Position numbers and translations under genes: made by a program. Below the pieces are notes generated by a model. That model made no database searches and was not told where the DNA came from. It saw only the letters and a program-made list of their open reading frames with translations. From Synaphobranchus kaupii (Eukaryota > Chordata > Actinopteri > Anguilliformes > Synaphobranchidae), in assembly GCA_029718625.1 (NCBI GenBank), contig CM056376.1, positions 90,029,675 through 90,093,674 on the forward strand: a DNA stretch of 64,000 bases, in the 5' to 3' direction. The stretch's first letter is position 1. Each line of letters begins with the position of its first letter. Below, in pieces: positions 47,578 to 60,660 of this stretch.

Positions 47578-50500
47578 TGAGGGAGAAGGATGTGTGCCTG
47601 CCTGCCTGCCCGCCCGAGAGAGAGAGAGAGAGAGAGCGGGAAAGGAGCGTTCGGCGTCCCCAGTGCGGAGTCGCGCTGTGTCGTCCTGCACCTCTCCAGG
47701 AATAAAGCACATGATGAATATTCCCGCCCTGTTCCGCAGTCAGAGGCCGCCTCTTTACCCATGAGGCCCGGCGGCAGGCACTCGCCCGGGAACGCGGCGC
47801 TGCTCCATGCCGCGGCTCCCTCTCTCGCCCTCTCTCTCTCTCTTCTCTTCTCGTGTCTCTAATTGATTGAAAGCTATAAAAGCGCAAGCGGTGTTGTGCT
47901 TGCCTTGATGTATCTAGCCCCAGGGACTTGTGGGTAGACAGTATTGCCAGGTAGGTGGTTAGCTTGGGGTAAAGTGATACACCATTATATTTAAAGTGCC
48001 GGGATCCGGGAGTCGGCGGAATTCCCCGGTGGCACGCTCAGGTCTCCGGCAGCGTTTGTGTGGCGTTGTTTTTCCTCGGCGGATGAAAGAGCACGTAGCT
48101 GTGACTGAGCGTTTGATGTGCAGAGGAGTTGACTCGCGGCCAAGATGAGAGGGGTGGGGCGTAACGGTACGGTACTGTACATATCAAATCGGGGGACGGA
48201 GTTGGGCCTCACAGATGTGCGCGAACGCACGTGGACGATCGCTCCTCCGCACACGCCCCTATAAGCGCATTAGCATGCAGCGGTTGACCCCTTCCCAGAA
48301 ACGGTCAAGATTAAAGACTCCCTTCAAGCAGCCGAACCTTTAGCGGTGTTTTGTCTCTTAATTGCTGCAGTAATTTGCGCGCTCAAGGCTGAGCTTCACG
48401 GGCTTTAGAGGCATTTCGGAGAGCCGGGAGGCCTCCACCAAGGCTCGCTCCTCAGCAAATACGCGAAAGGCGAAGTGCACGCACGTACGCAACCGCTTCC
48501 CGTCGGTCCTTTGAGAAGGTTCTTTTCCATCTCTTTGAGAGTAACCGTCAAAGTGTGATTACTCTTGTTCTGCAAAAAGGTTATTTCTCCAGTAAATATA
48601 GGGCGAATTCTCTTTGCGGTTAATGACAGCTGTCTCTAATGATTAGAAGAGATTAAATGTGCAGTGAAAGAGACCTTGATACCTTGAGATATTAATTGTT
48701 GGGGAGTCCATGAAGTGGATTTGGTCACACTGAGTTTGTATAGCTTCTATTAATATTCTATTTTATACTACAGCTCAAGGCTGTCCCAACTAATCTGTCG
48801 CCAAGGGTTTCCCATTGACGGGGAAGGCCGAAGCTTTCGATAGGACGGTCTGCTGTTTCCCCCCCCTGAGACAAGATCCATTCGGAGTGGCAGCAGTGAA
48901 TCCGCCTGTGTCCTCACCACCCTGGAGACGAACAACTGAGAAGCACTTGTCACCTTAGCTGTTCGAAAAGGCGGCTGTTATCTGGCAATTCTGTCCCAGA
49001 AGCTGCCACAAAAGTGAATCTGCAAACAGTGGCGATAGCCGCGTGTGTGTATGTGTGGGTGACACAGTCGCGTACTCGGCCCGGGCTTGCCAGCTGGTCT
49101 GCAGAGCTCAGCAGCGGTTTCTGTACAGTGAGGGTTCCGGTCCCCGTAGCGCAGACAGGCTGTCTGGCCTGATCTCTCTCCCCGTGCCTCAGTGGCGCCC
49201 CCTGTAGGCAGTATCCCTCACCCCTGAGCGTTGAGCTCTCGCTGTCTCTTCAGTCGGCCCTCACTAAGCAGGTCCCCTGTCGAACACGCCATTGTGTTCC
49301 TTTCATACGAACGCAAGAGCCGTGACCCTGCTTGAAAGCGCGTGTGAGCCTTGTTAACCTTGTAAATTCTCCTGTTTTGTAGACGGAGGAATTTTGAGCT
49401 TTTGTTGAGTTTGATTCGCGTCCCCGAGGGCTTTTGGCGGAGGAACGAGTCAGACACAAAGCCAGGCTTGTGTGGCAGCCGTCGCTGCTCCCTCGTGTAA
49501 AATAACAACAGTGGAAGAGAAGCGGAGTGAAGAGAGGTCTGCCTTCGTGTCAACACCAGCTGTCTAAGTGGATGACTGGCAGGCGGCGTAAACCCCGCCC
49601 CCTCCCAGACGACTGACAGCGGGTCAGAGCCAGTTAAAATCCTCGATTTACTCAGGCTGCTGATCTCTCTGATGTGTGTCAGCCTTGTAGCAGTGTTGCA
49701 GTTCAGGAGCCAGACTCGCAACCGGCGGGTTGCCAGTTTTAATTTTCAGCTAGCTTCGAGTCCGGATGTAATAATGACATTTCATTCATTCAAGGACAGA
49801 GGCCTTTTGTTTTGTACAAGCAGCAGCCCCCTGGTCCCAAGCTGATGTGTGCACAGGTTCCTGAGCTCTGTGTGCTAGAGGTGTACAGCACGCCCGTGGC
49901 AGACCTCAACAATTACAGCCACTTCCTTCTCTGTGCCTGTGTACCGCTGCCCGTCACTCAAACCTCACTCCTGCGTTCATCATTCGGGCTTCTCTACCCC
50001 CCCCCCCCCCCCCCTCCCAGCACCGCAAAGCTCTGCACAAGGTCTCCTGGCGCACCCCTCCTCCAAACCTCTCTGAGCTGAAAGAGCCCCTTGCCGCCTT
50101 CGTCCCAAAAGAAATCTGCATCCGTGCACTCGGCTTAGGCGCTGGAAAGCCAGTATCGGCAAAAAAATCTTTTCCCAAATCCGCCATCAATCTTTTCCAA
50201 AGCGAGCGAGGATAAAACGTCCTTACCGGCGTGTGCGTGTGCGGAACGTGTGTCCTGAGGCCAGCTGAGAGGCCTTGAAAGGCAAAGTGGATCTCCTCTA
50301 CAGGGAAAGTGCAAGCGTGGTTCTGTCTCTGACGGCGATGGGACATCCTGGTACCTGAAAGGGGGGGGGGGGGGTTATTGGGTCATCTTGGATAGAAGGA
50401 TAGATCGGTCTCTGTCATTTTTTCTGCTTTTTTCTCTCTCTGAACTCCTCTGACATACACTCCTCCCTTTTTCCTTCCCTCCCTCTTTCTACAAAGCCGC

Positions 50501-51632
50501 TGTTCCTCGTTCCCCTGTTTTGACCGCGCTAACACGCTCACGTGCAGTACGTAGACGCGCAGATTTGACACACTTGGGTAACGTGGTAAACGTGTCCCGT
50601 TAGCACAGATTCCAGGTTTTGGAGACCTTTTCCGGAATCGCTCCAAAAAAGTGGTTTTACAGCTACTGTTGCATGCCGCTTCTGTAATCTGCGATTCAAA
50701 ATGAACGATCTTCACCTTCAAGGTGCTTTTCTGAAGCACGTCGTCGTCTTCGTACGTCCAGAGGAGCGATGAAAACTGAGTGTTACGTACCCGGTGTAGT
50801 ACCCAACATAATCGGAACCGACACCAGGTTTATCAAAAGAGTTATAATTTATTGTAGAGCTTGCCACAGCCACATACAACAATCTCTAGTTTAACAGCCG
50901 GAATCAGGCATCTTAGGCAGGGCGATGTGGTCCAGGTGTGAAGGAGAGAGGCTGAAGCAGTGGTTCTCCATTTCCTGGAAATAATTATATCAGGTGAGAC
51001 ACAACTAACCGCCCTACTGGCGAAGGGGCCGTAACACTGAGGAAGACCTTCTCTTCCGAAGGGCATTTCCGTTCAAAAGTTTCTGAACCTCTCATAACAT
51101 GGCCAAAGGTGTTGGGCTGAGACGAGCAATGCTGTCCCTTTCCACCAAATTGTTTTTGTGTTCAATTGTTTTTGTGTGCCCCCCCCCCCCCCTACGCCTC
51201 ATGGTCATTGTCACACGGATCTGTGCAGTCGAGCGGTTTGGAGCACGGCTGCGGGAAGTGCAGTGAATGGGCCTGTCCTCAGCGAGGCTTTCAAGATGCT
51301 TTCCTTTTTTTTCGTTCTGCTTAATTTCTCGTAGCATTCTCGTAGCGTTCATTCTGGAAGGCCTTGTCCGGCTTCACTAAAATCTGCCTGCTCCCCGGTA
51401 ACACCCCATATAGAACGGTTTAAAATGCTTTTTTTTGTTGTCATAGGTCCAGTACTGTCACCAGTAGGCCTATCGCACGTATTCTTCAACCTTTGAAAGC
51501 ACTGACCTTTCAAAGGCATCTCGCATTCTGATAGGCCTCATGCAAGCTCTCGCTCTGCGCAAACTCATTTGCGAAATCCATGTTTTTTTAACAATGTTTC
51601 CCTGCACTGCTTGAGTCAGCATTTAGTTATTA

Positions 51633-51710
51633 ATAATAATACATTTTATTTCTATAGCACTTTTAATGCTAAGAAACTTTAATGCTAAGTGCTGCTGTAC
51701 TGTTCTTTGT
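51633..51710. mobile_element. Fragment of a dispersed repeat, LINE/SINE tail type
   Basis: AATAATAATACATTTTATTTCTATAGCACTTTTAATGCTAAG resembles the ends of retroelements that read TTTATATAGCGCCTTT in fishes; a similar phrase is seen at about 425-460. The assignment is weak. Confidence 0.3.
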
Positions 51711-52267
51711 GCCTAGACGGGTGAACTTATGAAAACACTCTTGGCTATAAGCCACACCCAGCACATGTCTGCAGCATCTGTTTACATTTAGCCATTATCT
51801 TGCATTTGGCACATTTGTCAAGTACCGCATGTACTGTTTATGTTCTGCCCACTGCTGTAAACATCTGGCAATATGCAACATGCTCTGTTTTCATAGTTTA
51901 ATTCGCCTAAATATGTCTGAAAGTAGCCGGCCAAACAGAGGTGTGTAGTCGGCCATTTAGCCTACAGCTGGCACTTGGGGAAGTCCTTGCCGTAGATTAG
52001 AGTCATCAACCTGAACGGCCTTATTATTGCAAACAATTTAGTTTCCCCTTCAGGCCATTATATCAAACCTTTGTTTCTGAGGTCTGCCCACATCCATAAT
52101 ATTATATTAGAACCCCTTCTATGCGGGGCCGTTGGCCACAGATGTGTGTGGGGAACTGGGCCTGTTACCCAGGATGCATTGCGGGAGAAGGGGGAGGTGC
52201 ACAAGTGGTCTTCCAGCTGCCTCGGTAAGATTAACAGCCCTCCTCTAGGCCCCCCCTGCAGATCAGG

Positions 52268-52340
52268 GATTGTGGGTAGGGGGTGGGGGGTGGCGGGGGG
52301 TTTGGGGGGGGTGGGGGGCGGGCGGCGGGGGTGGAAGGAA
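52268..52340. repeat. G-rich tract
   Basis: Many runs of four or more G within about 70 bp; quadruplex-capable on the sense strand. Confidence 0.9.
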
Positions 52341-53901
52341 GGATCACAAACTAATTAAGGTCATAATGGAGTTCAGGACTGTTAAAATTGTTTATAAATC
52401 ATTAGGGGGAAACAGGCCTTCCCTTGTGTCCTGCACATAATTAGCCAGAGCCAAGGTCACGATAACAGCCTCGCACTTCCTGGTGCAGGCGGAGCGCGCT
52501 CAGAACTGCTGCTGTGGACACAATGCCACGTGCATTCAGGATGGAGGTGGCGGGTACACGCCGATCTGCCTCCTATATTGTTCCCTAAATAAATATAGAG
52601 TGCCCCCTGGGGGCTCTTAGACAGTGAAATACACTTTCAGTGATATTAATGAGCTGCCTGCTTATTTAGCCTATTTGTTGGTTGGGGGAATAAAGCTTTT
52701 ACTTCGATGTCGCTGGAGGTTTGTTTTCTTAATGTCATTGTTTTTTTTGATGTAAACAGTGCGAACGTGGCGACAAATTAAGCGCTGAAATTGACCTTGT
52801 TCTCGCAAACTGTCATCGTTGGCTCGAATTAAATTTCTTTTCATATAGACTGGAGAAATAAGAGTGGGCTCTCAGATTTCGTTAAAATCACCATGGCTTC
52901 GGCGAGTTACACACCCACGGACTGATTATACCCTTTTTAGCCACTCCCTTTTGACACCGCTTGGCTCCCGCCTTCAGGCGTCAGCTGCTCTGAGGCGAGA
53001 GTTTTGATTGGGCATCCGATATCAGATGGGTTTTGAGGAGGCTCCTCAGCTTCTCCACTCCGTGTTGCATCGAAGAGGTCAGCGGGAGGGTACAGATTCA
53101 CAAACATCTCTGAAAATGCTATTTATAAAGGGTGATTCTCGAGATTGTAGGGAAAAAAACAAAAAATGACGTTTAATTTATACATTATAAAGTGCCTGGT
53201 TCTTCACAGCCTGATGCAGATTTACTTGTGGTCGTTGAGAAATAAAATGAATCTGTCTGGAGCAAGCCCATCTGACATTTTGATTTGGCCAATACGTTTT
53301 TTTTTTTTTGCGTGATAGAAGGTTTTATTGACAGAAGCATTTTGACGGACCTCTTAATGACTTGCGGTCATCCACGACTTTCCCAGCCTTCTCCCGGCAG
53401 CCTGTTCATCCGACCGCTATGCGGTTAGCATTGATTGACGCGTCATCCTCGATTCTCCAGCAGCGATAACCTCTGGGAGCGACGCCGCTCGGACTGGGCG
53501 GCCGACGCTCTGCTTGGGAGCCCCGCTGCGCGGAAGAATGCGCAGACAGCTGCAGTCAGCTCTCTCTCTGTCTCTCTCTCTGTCTCTCCCCCTCTCTCGC
53601 TCCTCCTCATCCCTGTGACCCACAGTCACGCCGCAGCGGACAGCGGGCGGGGTTCACACTGACGGTGTGAGTGTAGCGGGAGTGATCTGAGCGCAGGGAA
53701 GGCGGCGGTGTTTGATGTTGAGCTTGCTGCACGGGGCCAATGCAGTGCTGTGTCTGTGGGAGCCAGTGGGGGCCCGATGGCCCTCTTTGTTCCAGGGGCT
53801 CTAAATCAGAGGGACACCAGACTGACTCACTTCCCCTTCCCTTTACAGACTGGCCTGCTCCTCTGAGCTGATTAGTGTGCTCAGTCTGCCGTCTGAGAGA
53901 G

Positions 53902-53919
53902 ACACACAAGCAGGCACAC

Positions 53920-53962
<43 letters not shown>

Positions 53963-54010
53963 TACAAGCACACATACACGCCCGCACTCTATACCTACAT
54001 ACTCGCGCAT

Positions 54011-54044
<34 letters not shown>

Positions 54045-54224
54045 CCACATGCACACACACTCACACACGCATCCATACACGCACACACACACACATACAC
54101 ACTCGCACACGCATACAAGCACACATACACGTGCCCACTCTATACCTACATACTCGCGCATGCACACACACACACACACACATCCACACATGCACACACA
54201 CACACACGCATGCGCGCACGCATG

Positions 54225-54301
<77 letters not shown>

Positions 54302-54302
54302 C
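53902..54302. repeat. (CA)n microsatellite with internal 151-bp duplication
   Basis: About 400 bp of CA-rich repeat. A non-repetitive marker (TCTATACCTACATACTCGCG) occurs at about 53988 and again 150 bp later, and the block starting CTCGCACAC recurs at 53951 and 54102, showing a 151-bp internal duplication. Confidence 0.92.
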
Positions 54303-55185
54303 CACGCATACACTGAATCTGCTAAGTGATCAAAAGCAGACAGTGTGGGGTGGGGGGGGAGGCGGTAAAGCACCATTGTTGTGTCGTCTCTGACAGTGAC
54401 TTTGAGATGTCTGGGAGATAAGTACATGATCCGCAATTGTTTGCACATGGAGACGAGGGGCTCAGGCGGCTTTTCTCCGATAACAGTCTCGCTGAGGGAA
54501 CAGGGTCAGAGATTGAAGGCAAAGCTGGTGTTTGGCAGCCCAGCCCTCCGTCAGAACAAAAAACACTGTGTTCATGGGCCATGTCGCCCTTTTTATTAGT
54601 GTAACTGCTACTGTCATCCGTCTGCATTTCCGTTTCCCTGCCAACCTCTCCCACCACCCTCTATTTACCCAGTAAAAAGCCACTCTGGGAAGGATGTGTT
54701 ACGGCTTGTAATTTTGTCCAAGAAAAAATAAAACGCGGAAAAGCCTGTGACGTCGTGAGTCGCGGTGCGCGTCTTTCCTGAAACCCATCTGTGGCTCGGT
54801 GGACGGCACGCCCGCTGTTCCGCGAGTGCGGCTAAGTGCGAGGGTTGAGACGGCGCCTTTAGCGAACGGGTCGGCTGTAAAAGCGCCTTGACCTGCTGCT
54901 GCAGCTCGCCGCTGGTGGTCCCGAAGGGCTCGGCTTGGAAGGTAACCGCGCGGCAGGAGCTGTGGGATGGCGAGTTTGGGACCTGGGGGGACGGGCGGGC
55001 GGACGGACGGACAGACAGACGGACGGCCCTGCGAGAGAGGACGGAGGCTCAAAAGGCTCGCCTCCATGCCTCTGAGGCCCGCTTAACGGGGTCCGTTTAA
55101 CGCGCCTCCGCGCGGAAAAACAAAGCGCGCAGCCTTGAGCGTGAATACCCCTTCCCCCTGCCGCCCCACCCCCACCCCCACCCAT

Positions 55186-55216
<31 letters not shown>

Positions 55217-56062
55217 CTCTCAGCTCTGACCTATATCGCATATGTGTGTTTTTTTGGGATATCGAACAAGCACAAGCAGATTCCGGTATCTTGTTGTTCG
55301 GGTAGGGGGGGCGATCATCCCGCTGACAGGCGGGCCACAATACGGACGCCCCGGTCGGGGCGACCGCGCGCAGCGGCCCCGTTTGAGAGGCCGGAGGTCA
55401 GGGGAAGCCCGCCCCTCGGTCACGTGACTCGGACGGCGGGACAGATGCATTCGGCGCACGCCGCCGAGGGGGGGCGAGGGGTTAATGGGACTGGTCGGGG
55501 CGTCGAGGGTATTTACCGCTCCTGCTGTTCACCGCTGGAGCCTGCATTAAAGGGGACAGCCCGCCTACCAGGAGCGCCTTTAATGCCGCCCGTGGAATTA
55601 CGGGAGCCTATGGGAAGGCTTAATGCTCACTTAAGTCTGACCCCGGGCCGTAATTTAACGGGGAATCGCATTAAGGTGCGAGGAAAGCACGAGGGAGCTG
55701 GAGGTTCAGAACGAATGAATGAATGAATAGATAAAGGACAGAGCCGTCACTTGGATGAGCGTAATGAAAAGTGCTGGTCCGTAAAGCACCTGGTGCCGGG
55801 GCCCGGGCCCAGCGCATCAGGACCCATCAACCGCCGTCCCCGAATCGAGACGCGTGCGCTGCAGGTTGCGGGGTCGCCGCGGCTCGGAGGGGCGACGCCC
55901 GGGTCGCTGCGGCGACGGCGCGGGTTGCACAGGTGGCGGCGGGGCTGCTGTGGGTTGCTTTGTGCCTTTTTTTTCTTTTTTTTTGTCACCGCGCGGCTGA
56001 GATGGCGGGACACGGAGTGATGTGCTGGGAAATGACTCCTCTTTACTTCCTTTGTTTATTTG

Positions 56063-56099
56063 AAAGAGAGAGAGTGAGAGAGAGACGGCGGAGAGAGCG

Positions 56100-56143
<44 letters not shown>

Positions 56144-56156
56144 GGCGGAGAGAGCG

Positions 56157-56237
<81 letters not shown>

Positions 56238-56350
56238 TAGTGAGAGAGAGCAAAAGAGAGACAGATAGGGAGATAAAACTGAGGGAGAGCAGAGAGAGGG
56301 AGAGAACAGAGAGATAGAGAAAGAGAGATGGAGACAGAGAGAGAGAGACT
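56063..56350. repeat. Compound GA/GT microsatellite
   Basis: GA-rich flanks surround two GT blocks (56102-56132, 56159-56228). The junction GGCGGAGAGAGCGACTGTG occurs twice, pointing to tandem duplication. Confidence 0.95.
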
Positions 56351-56865
56351 CAGTTCCCTCTCTGGAAAAGTCCACATTGCGCCTGAATAAATCCAAATTA
56401 ATCTGCATGGGGACACAGTGGGGAAGCAGGCCCTCTCCTAGATCATAGTAATGGTAATAATAACTAATAATAATAAAACAAGGAGGAATGAAAAAGGCAA
56501 AGAGGCACTTTAATCATGTCAAGTCTTGTTTACACCATCACGTACAATCCATTCTGTTCTATTGCTTTTACTGCAAATTCAGGTGGATTAGGAGAAGCTT
56601 TTCTTCATGGCCTTATTAAGTTGCTACAAGGGCTGTGAGCCAGGTGCCATCTTTAGACTGCATAAATGAGTCATTTTCTGTTCATAAGTGAAGGTTATAA
56701 TGAAGAGGTTCACTCGTAACGTTCTCCAGGTTGCTGCGATACCCTTCATGTCTGATATTTGCGGTAAGGGGGCCCCAAGTGACATTTATTCTTTGGGTCT
56801 TGAATTCTCTTTGAAGTTGAAGGATTCTTTATTTCTCATTAAAATGACCCGGTACTATTGTAACC

Positions 56866-57138
<273 letters not shown>

Positions 57139-57170
57139 CTTAGTCTGTCTCATACATACACACGCAGTAC

Positions 57171-57466
57171 CAGGGGCCACATGTATAAACAGTGTTGAGC
57201 AGAAAAATGCCCTCAGAAATCCTCGTAAGCGAGTTTCCACACCGAAATTCAGATGTATAAAATAACATGTGCTGTGAGAATCTGCGTACCTCTTCACACG
57301 ATGGACACCATACATACGCATTGTTTGGAGTCCGTGTGATATGGCGCGATAGTGACCGAAAGGCAGAGGTAGAAAATGCTAATCTTTTTTTAAGCAGATT
57401 TCCGACTTTCACCCTGAGCGTTCTTTTACGCATTCTTTTACTCAGAATTTTATACATGTGGCCACA
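57171..57466. mobile_element. MITE with inverted ends
   Basis: GGCCACATGTATAAA (57175-57189) and TTTATACATGTGGCC (57448-57462) are perfect 15-bp inverse repeats near the ends of a 296-bp unit beginning CAGGGG. The interior has no coding frame. The GGGGCCACATGTATAAA start is typical of fish MITEs from memory; the superfamily is not certain. Confidence 0.75.
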
Positions 57467-58244
57467 GAAGCGTCCCTCCCAGGAGCACACGCTTGCACAC
57501 TTTCACACGTTTATGACGCACGCGCTCAGGCGCAGGTCTGGGTCGAGGGTGCCGTGGCCCCCGCCCCCGAGTCCTCAGCGGGGGCCGGCCCACTCAATCA
57601 GCGCTGCGCTCAGTGGCTCCGTGATCTCACTCAGCGCGCGGATAATTGCCGTGAAATATGAGCCTCCATAAGGGCTATTGTTTATCAATATCCGCTTCTT
57701 CTGCTTTTGTGTCGAGCAGGGGAACATTATGATTCATCACTCTTAACCTTCAAATTCACTCCTGCCGCTACCGTTTCCCTTCTGCTCAATACCCGGCGCG
57801 CATTTCTCGGGCTGCGAAGCGCGCCGGGTTTCGTTTAACTCTTTGGCGAAATCGCTCCCGGCTTTTCAAGGGACGGGAGCTCGGACCCGGGGCCTGGCGG
57901 CTGCGGCCCTCCCGTAGAGCACGTCGCCCCGGCCGGTCAGAGGGGCCGGCTCTACGCCGGGAAGTGAAGGGAGTAATAAAGCTACACCCTGGGTCAGAGG
58001 ATTAAGTTCAGTATTATCGCTTAATTGCCCTGCTCGCCATTCGCAGCACGTAGCGGGGGGGGGAGCACAGTCGATTGTGATTACTCTTATTTAATAAGTG
58101 GCTGCGCGGTTGTAAATGTGCTCAGGTGAAATGCAATTGGCAGAATGTGCTGAGCTTGCGCTCGCCCTCGTTTTTGCGGGTTTCGGCGACGAACGCGCGT
58201 AACACCCCGCTTCTCCCCCGGCGACTGCGCAGTGTGGCCGGCTC

Positions 58245-58492
58245 GTAATTTACCCACAATGCACCGTGTCCCTCCCCGAGACCTCGTAGCATGTGGCCAC
58301 CCTGTAATTTACCCACAATGCACCGTGTCCCTCCCCGAGACCTCGTAGCATGTGGCCACCCTGTAATTTACCCACAATGCACCGAATCCCTCCCCGTGAC
58401 CTCGTAGGACGCGACCACCCTGTAATTTACCCACAATGCACCGAGTCCCTCCCCGTGACCTCGTAGCACGCGACCACCCCGTAATTTACCCG
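58245..58492. repeat. 59-bp minisatellite, 4.2 copies
   Basis: Units start GTAATTTACCCACAATGCAC at 58245, 58304, 58363 and 58422 with a partial copy at 58481. The period is exactly 59 bp. The first two units are almost identical and the last two share variants (CCCCGTGACC, ACGCGACC). Confidence 0.95.
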
Positions 58493-59430
58493 CGGAGCCC
58501 CTCCTGTCGGCCGAGAGACTCCGCGCCGCCGTGCTCAGAGCGTGCGTGTTCTCACCGGTGTCTCGCTTCCCCGGAGGGAGGTTGAGGGGGTAGGGTGGTG
58601 CTCGTGGAGTTTAATTTTACAGCTGGGTGGAACCAGGGTTGGAGAGGGGGGGGGGGGGGGCGCCCGGGTCTCGGCTAACGGTCCAAGGGCACGCTGTCAC
58701 AGAGGCAAGACAGTAGGGGAGCCCGGAACCTCCGGTGAGGACAAAGAGCGGTTTGGGGATGAGGAGTGATGTGCTTTTCAGAGCAGAGCCACCGCGCGGG
58801 TGGGCGACCAAGGTCGGCCGCGAAACTCGGCGGCGGGATTCAGAGCTGCTTAGAGTGGGGTTTTTAAAATGAATAAACACCCAATTAGACATTATTCTGG
58901 CCTCTTTGAAGAAAAAAAGGCCTTTTACATCATCAGCAAAGATTTTATTGACCGTTTTGCTGTACAAATGTCCACAGTTCCAGAGAGACAAACGGATAAA
59001 GCACAGGAAAACAAATTGACTGCTAACCAGTTACAAGCATGACAAAAAAAAGCATTAAATCAATAATTGCTTAACTAATGCACAAAACTAGCATAAAAAT
59101 ACCTCGTCCCTGAATAGAGAACCTCCGCCTCTAGCCTAGACTAGCTATTCCTCGAAACGACATCAATGTCAGTTCATGGCCTATCAAACAAAATATCGTG
59201 GCTGAGTGTCCCATAAAATCCTCCGAGGCATTTTTCAAATCATAATACGGTCCCTCCAAAGGGAACACGCGCAATAAATGAGTGATCCCAGTGAGGAAGC
59301 GTGGGGAAATCTCCTCCAGGTATACTTGCAGTATATCCAGTACTGCTGAATATAGCAACATTCTCAGTTTTTTTATTTAATTTAATGGCCTTATTTAATC
59401 CCAGCATTTCTTCTATTTCACTTTTTAACT

Positions 59431-59640
59431 GGTGGCAGTTCATGGTTAGGGAACTGGGTTTGTAACTCTGAGGTTGTAGGTTCAAATTCCCAGACGGGAA
59501 TTCCGTGGTACCCTTGAGCGAGGTACTTAACCTGAATTGCTTCAGTAAATACCTAGTAGTATAAATGGATTGTCAGTAAAAAGAACGTAAGCTGTACAAA
59601 TCGCTCTGGATGAGAGTCTGCTAAACGCCCGGAATGTGAA
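59431..59640 (+). mobile_element. tRNA-derived SINE, near complete
   Basis: The head has an A-box-like TGGTTAGGGAACTGGG and a B box GGTTCAAATTC (59479-59489). The body reads CCCTTGAGCGAGGTACTTAA then CCTGAATTGCTTCAGTAAAT. The tail is CGCTCTGGATGAGAGTCTGC then TAAACGCC. This layout matches tRNA-SINE families widespread in fishes. Confidence 0.85.
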
Positions 59641-60316
59641 ATGCGTAACGACGTTCCAAAATGTCTGGGCGCGCGTGTGTGTGTGTGTGGGTGTCTTTTT
59701 TCTTTCTTTCTTACGGCCGGGAGAACACATGGGGTCGTATTTAGTTCTGATGATTGGAGTAGCATAAAGTTTATGGGTAATCTTATATTCAAATGTAATT
59801 TATCTTCCAAATGCTAATTTTAATTTACAAGAATCATCTGTCATTTATCTTCCAATCAGGCGTATTTTTAGCTGGGAAGTCGGATGGTAATACATAAAAT
59901 AGGGCTAGTCCCCCTTGGTGCCTTTTTCAAGGTCACCCGTGAAAAGAGTTCTCTGACAAAAAATAAAATCCCCCTTAAAGCCAGAGAGGGAGTTTGTTTC
60001 GGTGATACGAGGATTCGGTAAGACGCCCCTGGATATAAGATTCTTAATTCTTGATTCACATTAATTCTGGAGTGTGAAATCCAGTTGTCAGCTGAAGAGA
60101 GCAAGGGAGGCATTTCTGAAATGACAGAGAGGGACCTGAGATGCTCTGATATATAATGGGAAACAGAATGACAGAGGGAGGCCGTAAATTAAAATGAGGA
60201 TGACTACACAATCTCTGAAGGTTGTTTTTTTTGAGAGGGAATCGCGCCGATCTGGCACGCGCAGGCACCCGAAAGGCCGCCCCGGGCCTGAAAAGAGGCG
60301 TTTCATCCGAGTAACT

Positions 60317-60375
60317 CTTCCCCTCTCCTCTCTTCTCCTCTCCTCTCCCCCTCTCCTCTCCTTTCCTCTCCCAAG
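60317..60375 (+). repeat. CT-rich acceptor tract
   Basis: About 58 nt of almost pure C and T (TCTCCTCTC-type units) ending CCCAAG before the exon at 60376. Confidence 0.9.
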
Positions 60376-60451
60376 GACAACTACACCTTCGCCCAGCCGG
60401 GGATCCAGAGGAAAGTGCGCGCTCTGGAGGAGCTGGTTAGCCGGATCGACG
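60376..60451 (+). CDS. tbc1d22b: tbc1d22b exon: DNYTFAQPGIQ...LEELVSRID
   Basis: The exon follows CCCAAG, encodes DNYTFAQPGIQRKVR and ALEELVSRID (25 codons), and ends with one base G of a split codon before a strong donor GTGAGT (76 nt, phase 0 to 1). The sequence is close to TBC1D22B (QKKVKALEELVSRID as I recall) and slightly less so to TBC1D22A (QMKVKMLEELVSRID). The next exon should complete a Glu codon and continue EQVH..., and it was not found before 64000. This is the last coding piece in the window and belongs to the second half of the TBC domain. Confidence 0.97.
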
Positions 60452-60600
60452 GTGAGTACGAGCGGTCGACCTTTTCGCACGAGCGTCCGGACGAGCCTTT
60501 GAGGGCGACACCCCCTCCCTCCCACTTCCGGTCCGGTCCGGGTGAAGGGCCCCCGGTCAACACACGCATCACCTCAGACCAGCGCTGCATGCATTAGAGG

Positions 60601-60660
60601 ACATTATATTACATGCATTTAGCAGACGCATTTATCCAAAGGGATGTTCAATAAGTGCAC
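60601..60660 (-). mobile_element. Reverse SINE/LINE tail
   Basis: TTACATGCATTTAGCAGACG then CATTTATCCAAAGGGATG is the reverse complement of the AGCGTCTGCTAAATGC tail type. Confidence 0.7.

Noticed and set aside
53600..54330. Cys/Val-rich and His/Thr-rich frames up to 232 codons
   Set aside because: They are translations of CA/TG microsatellites.
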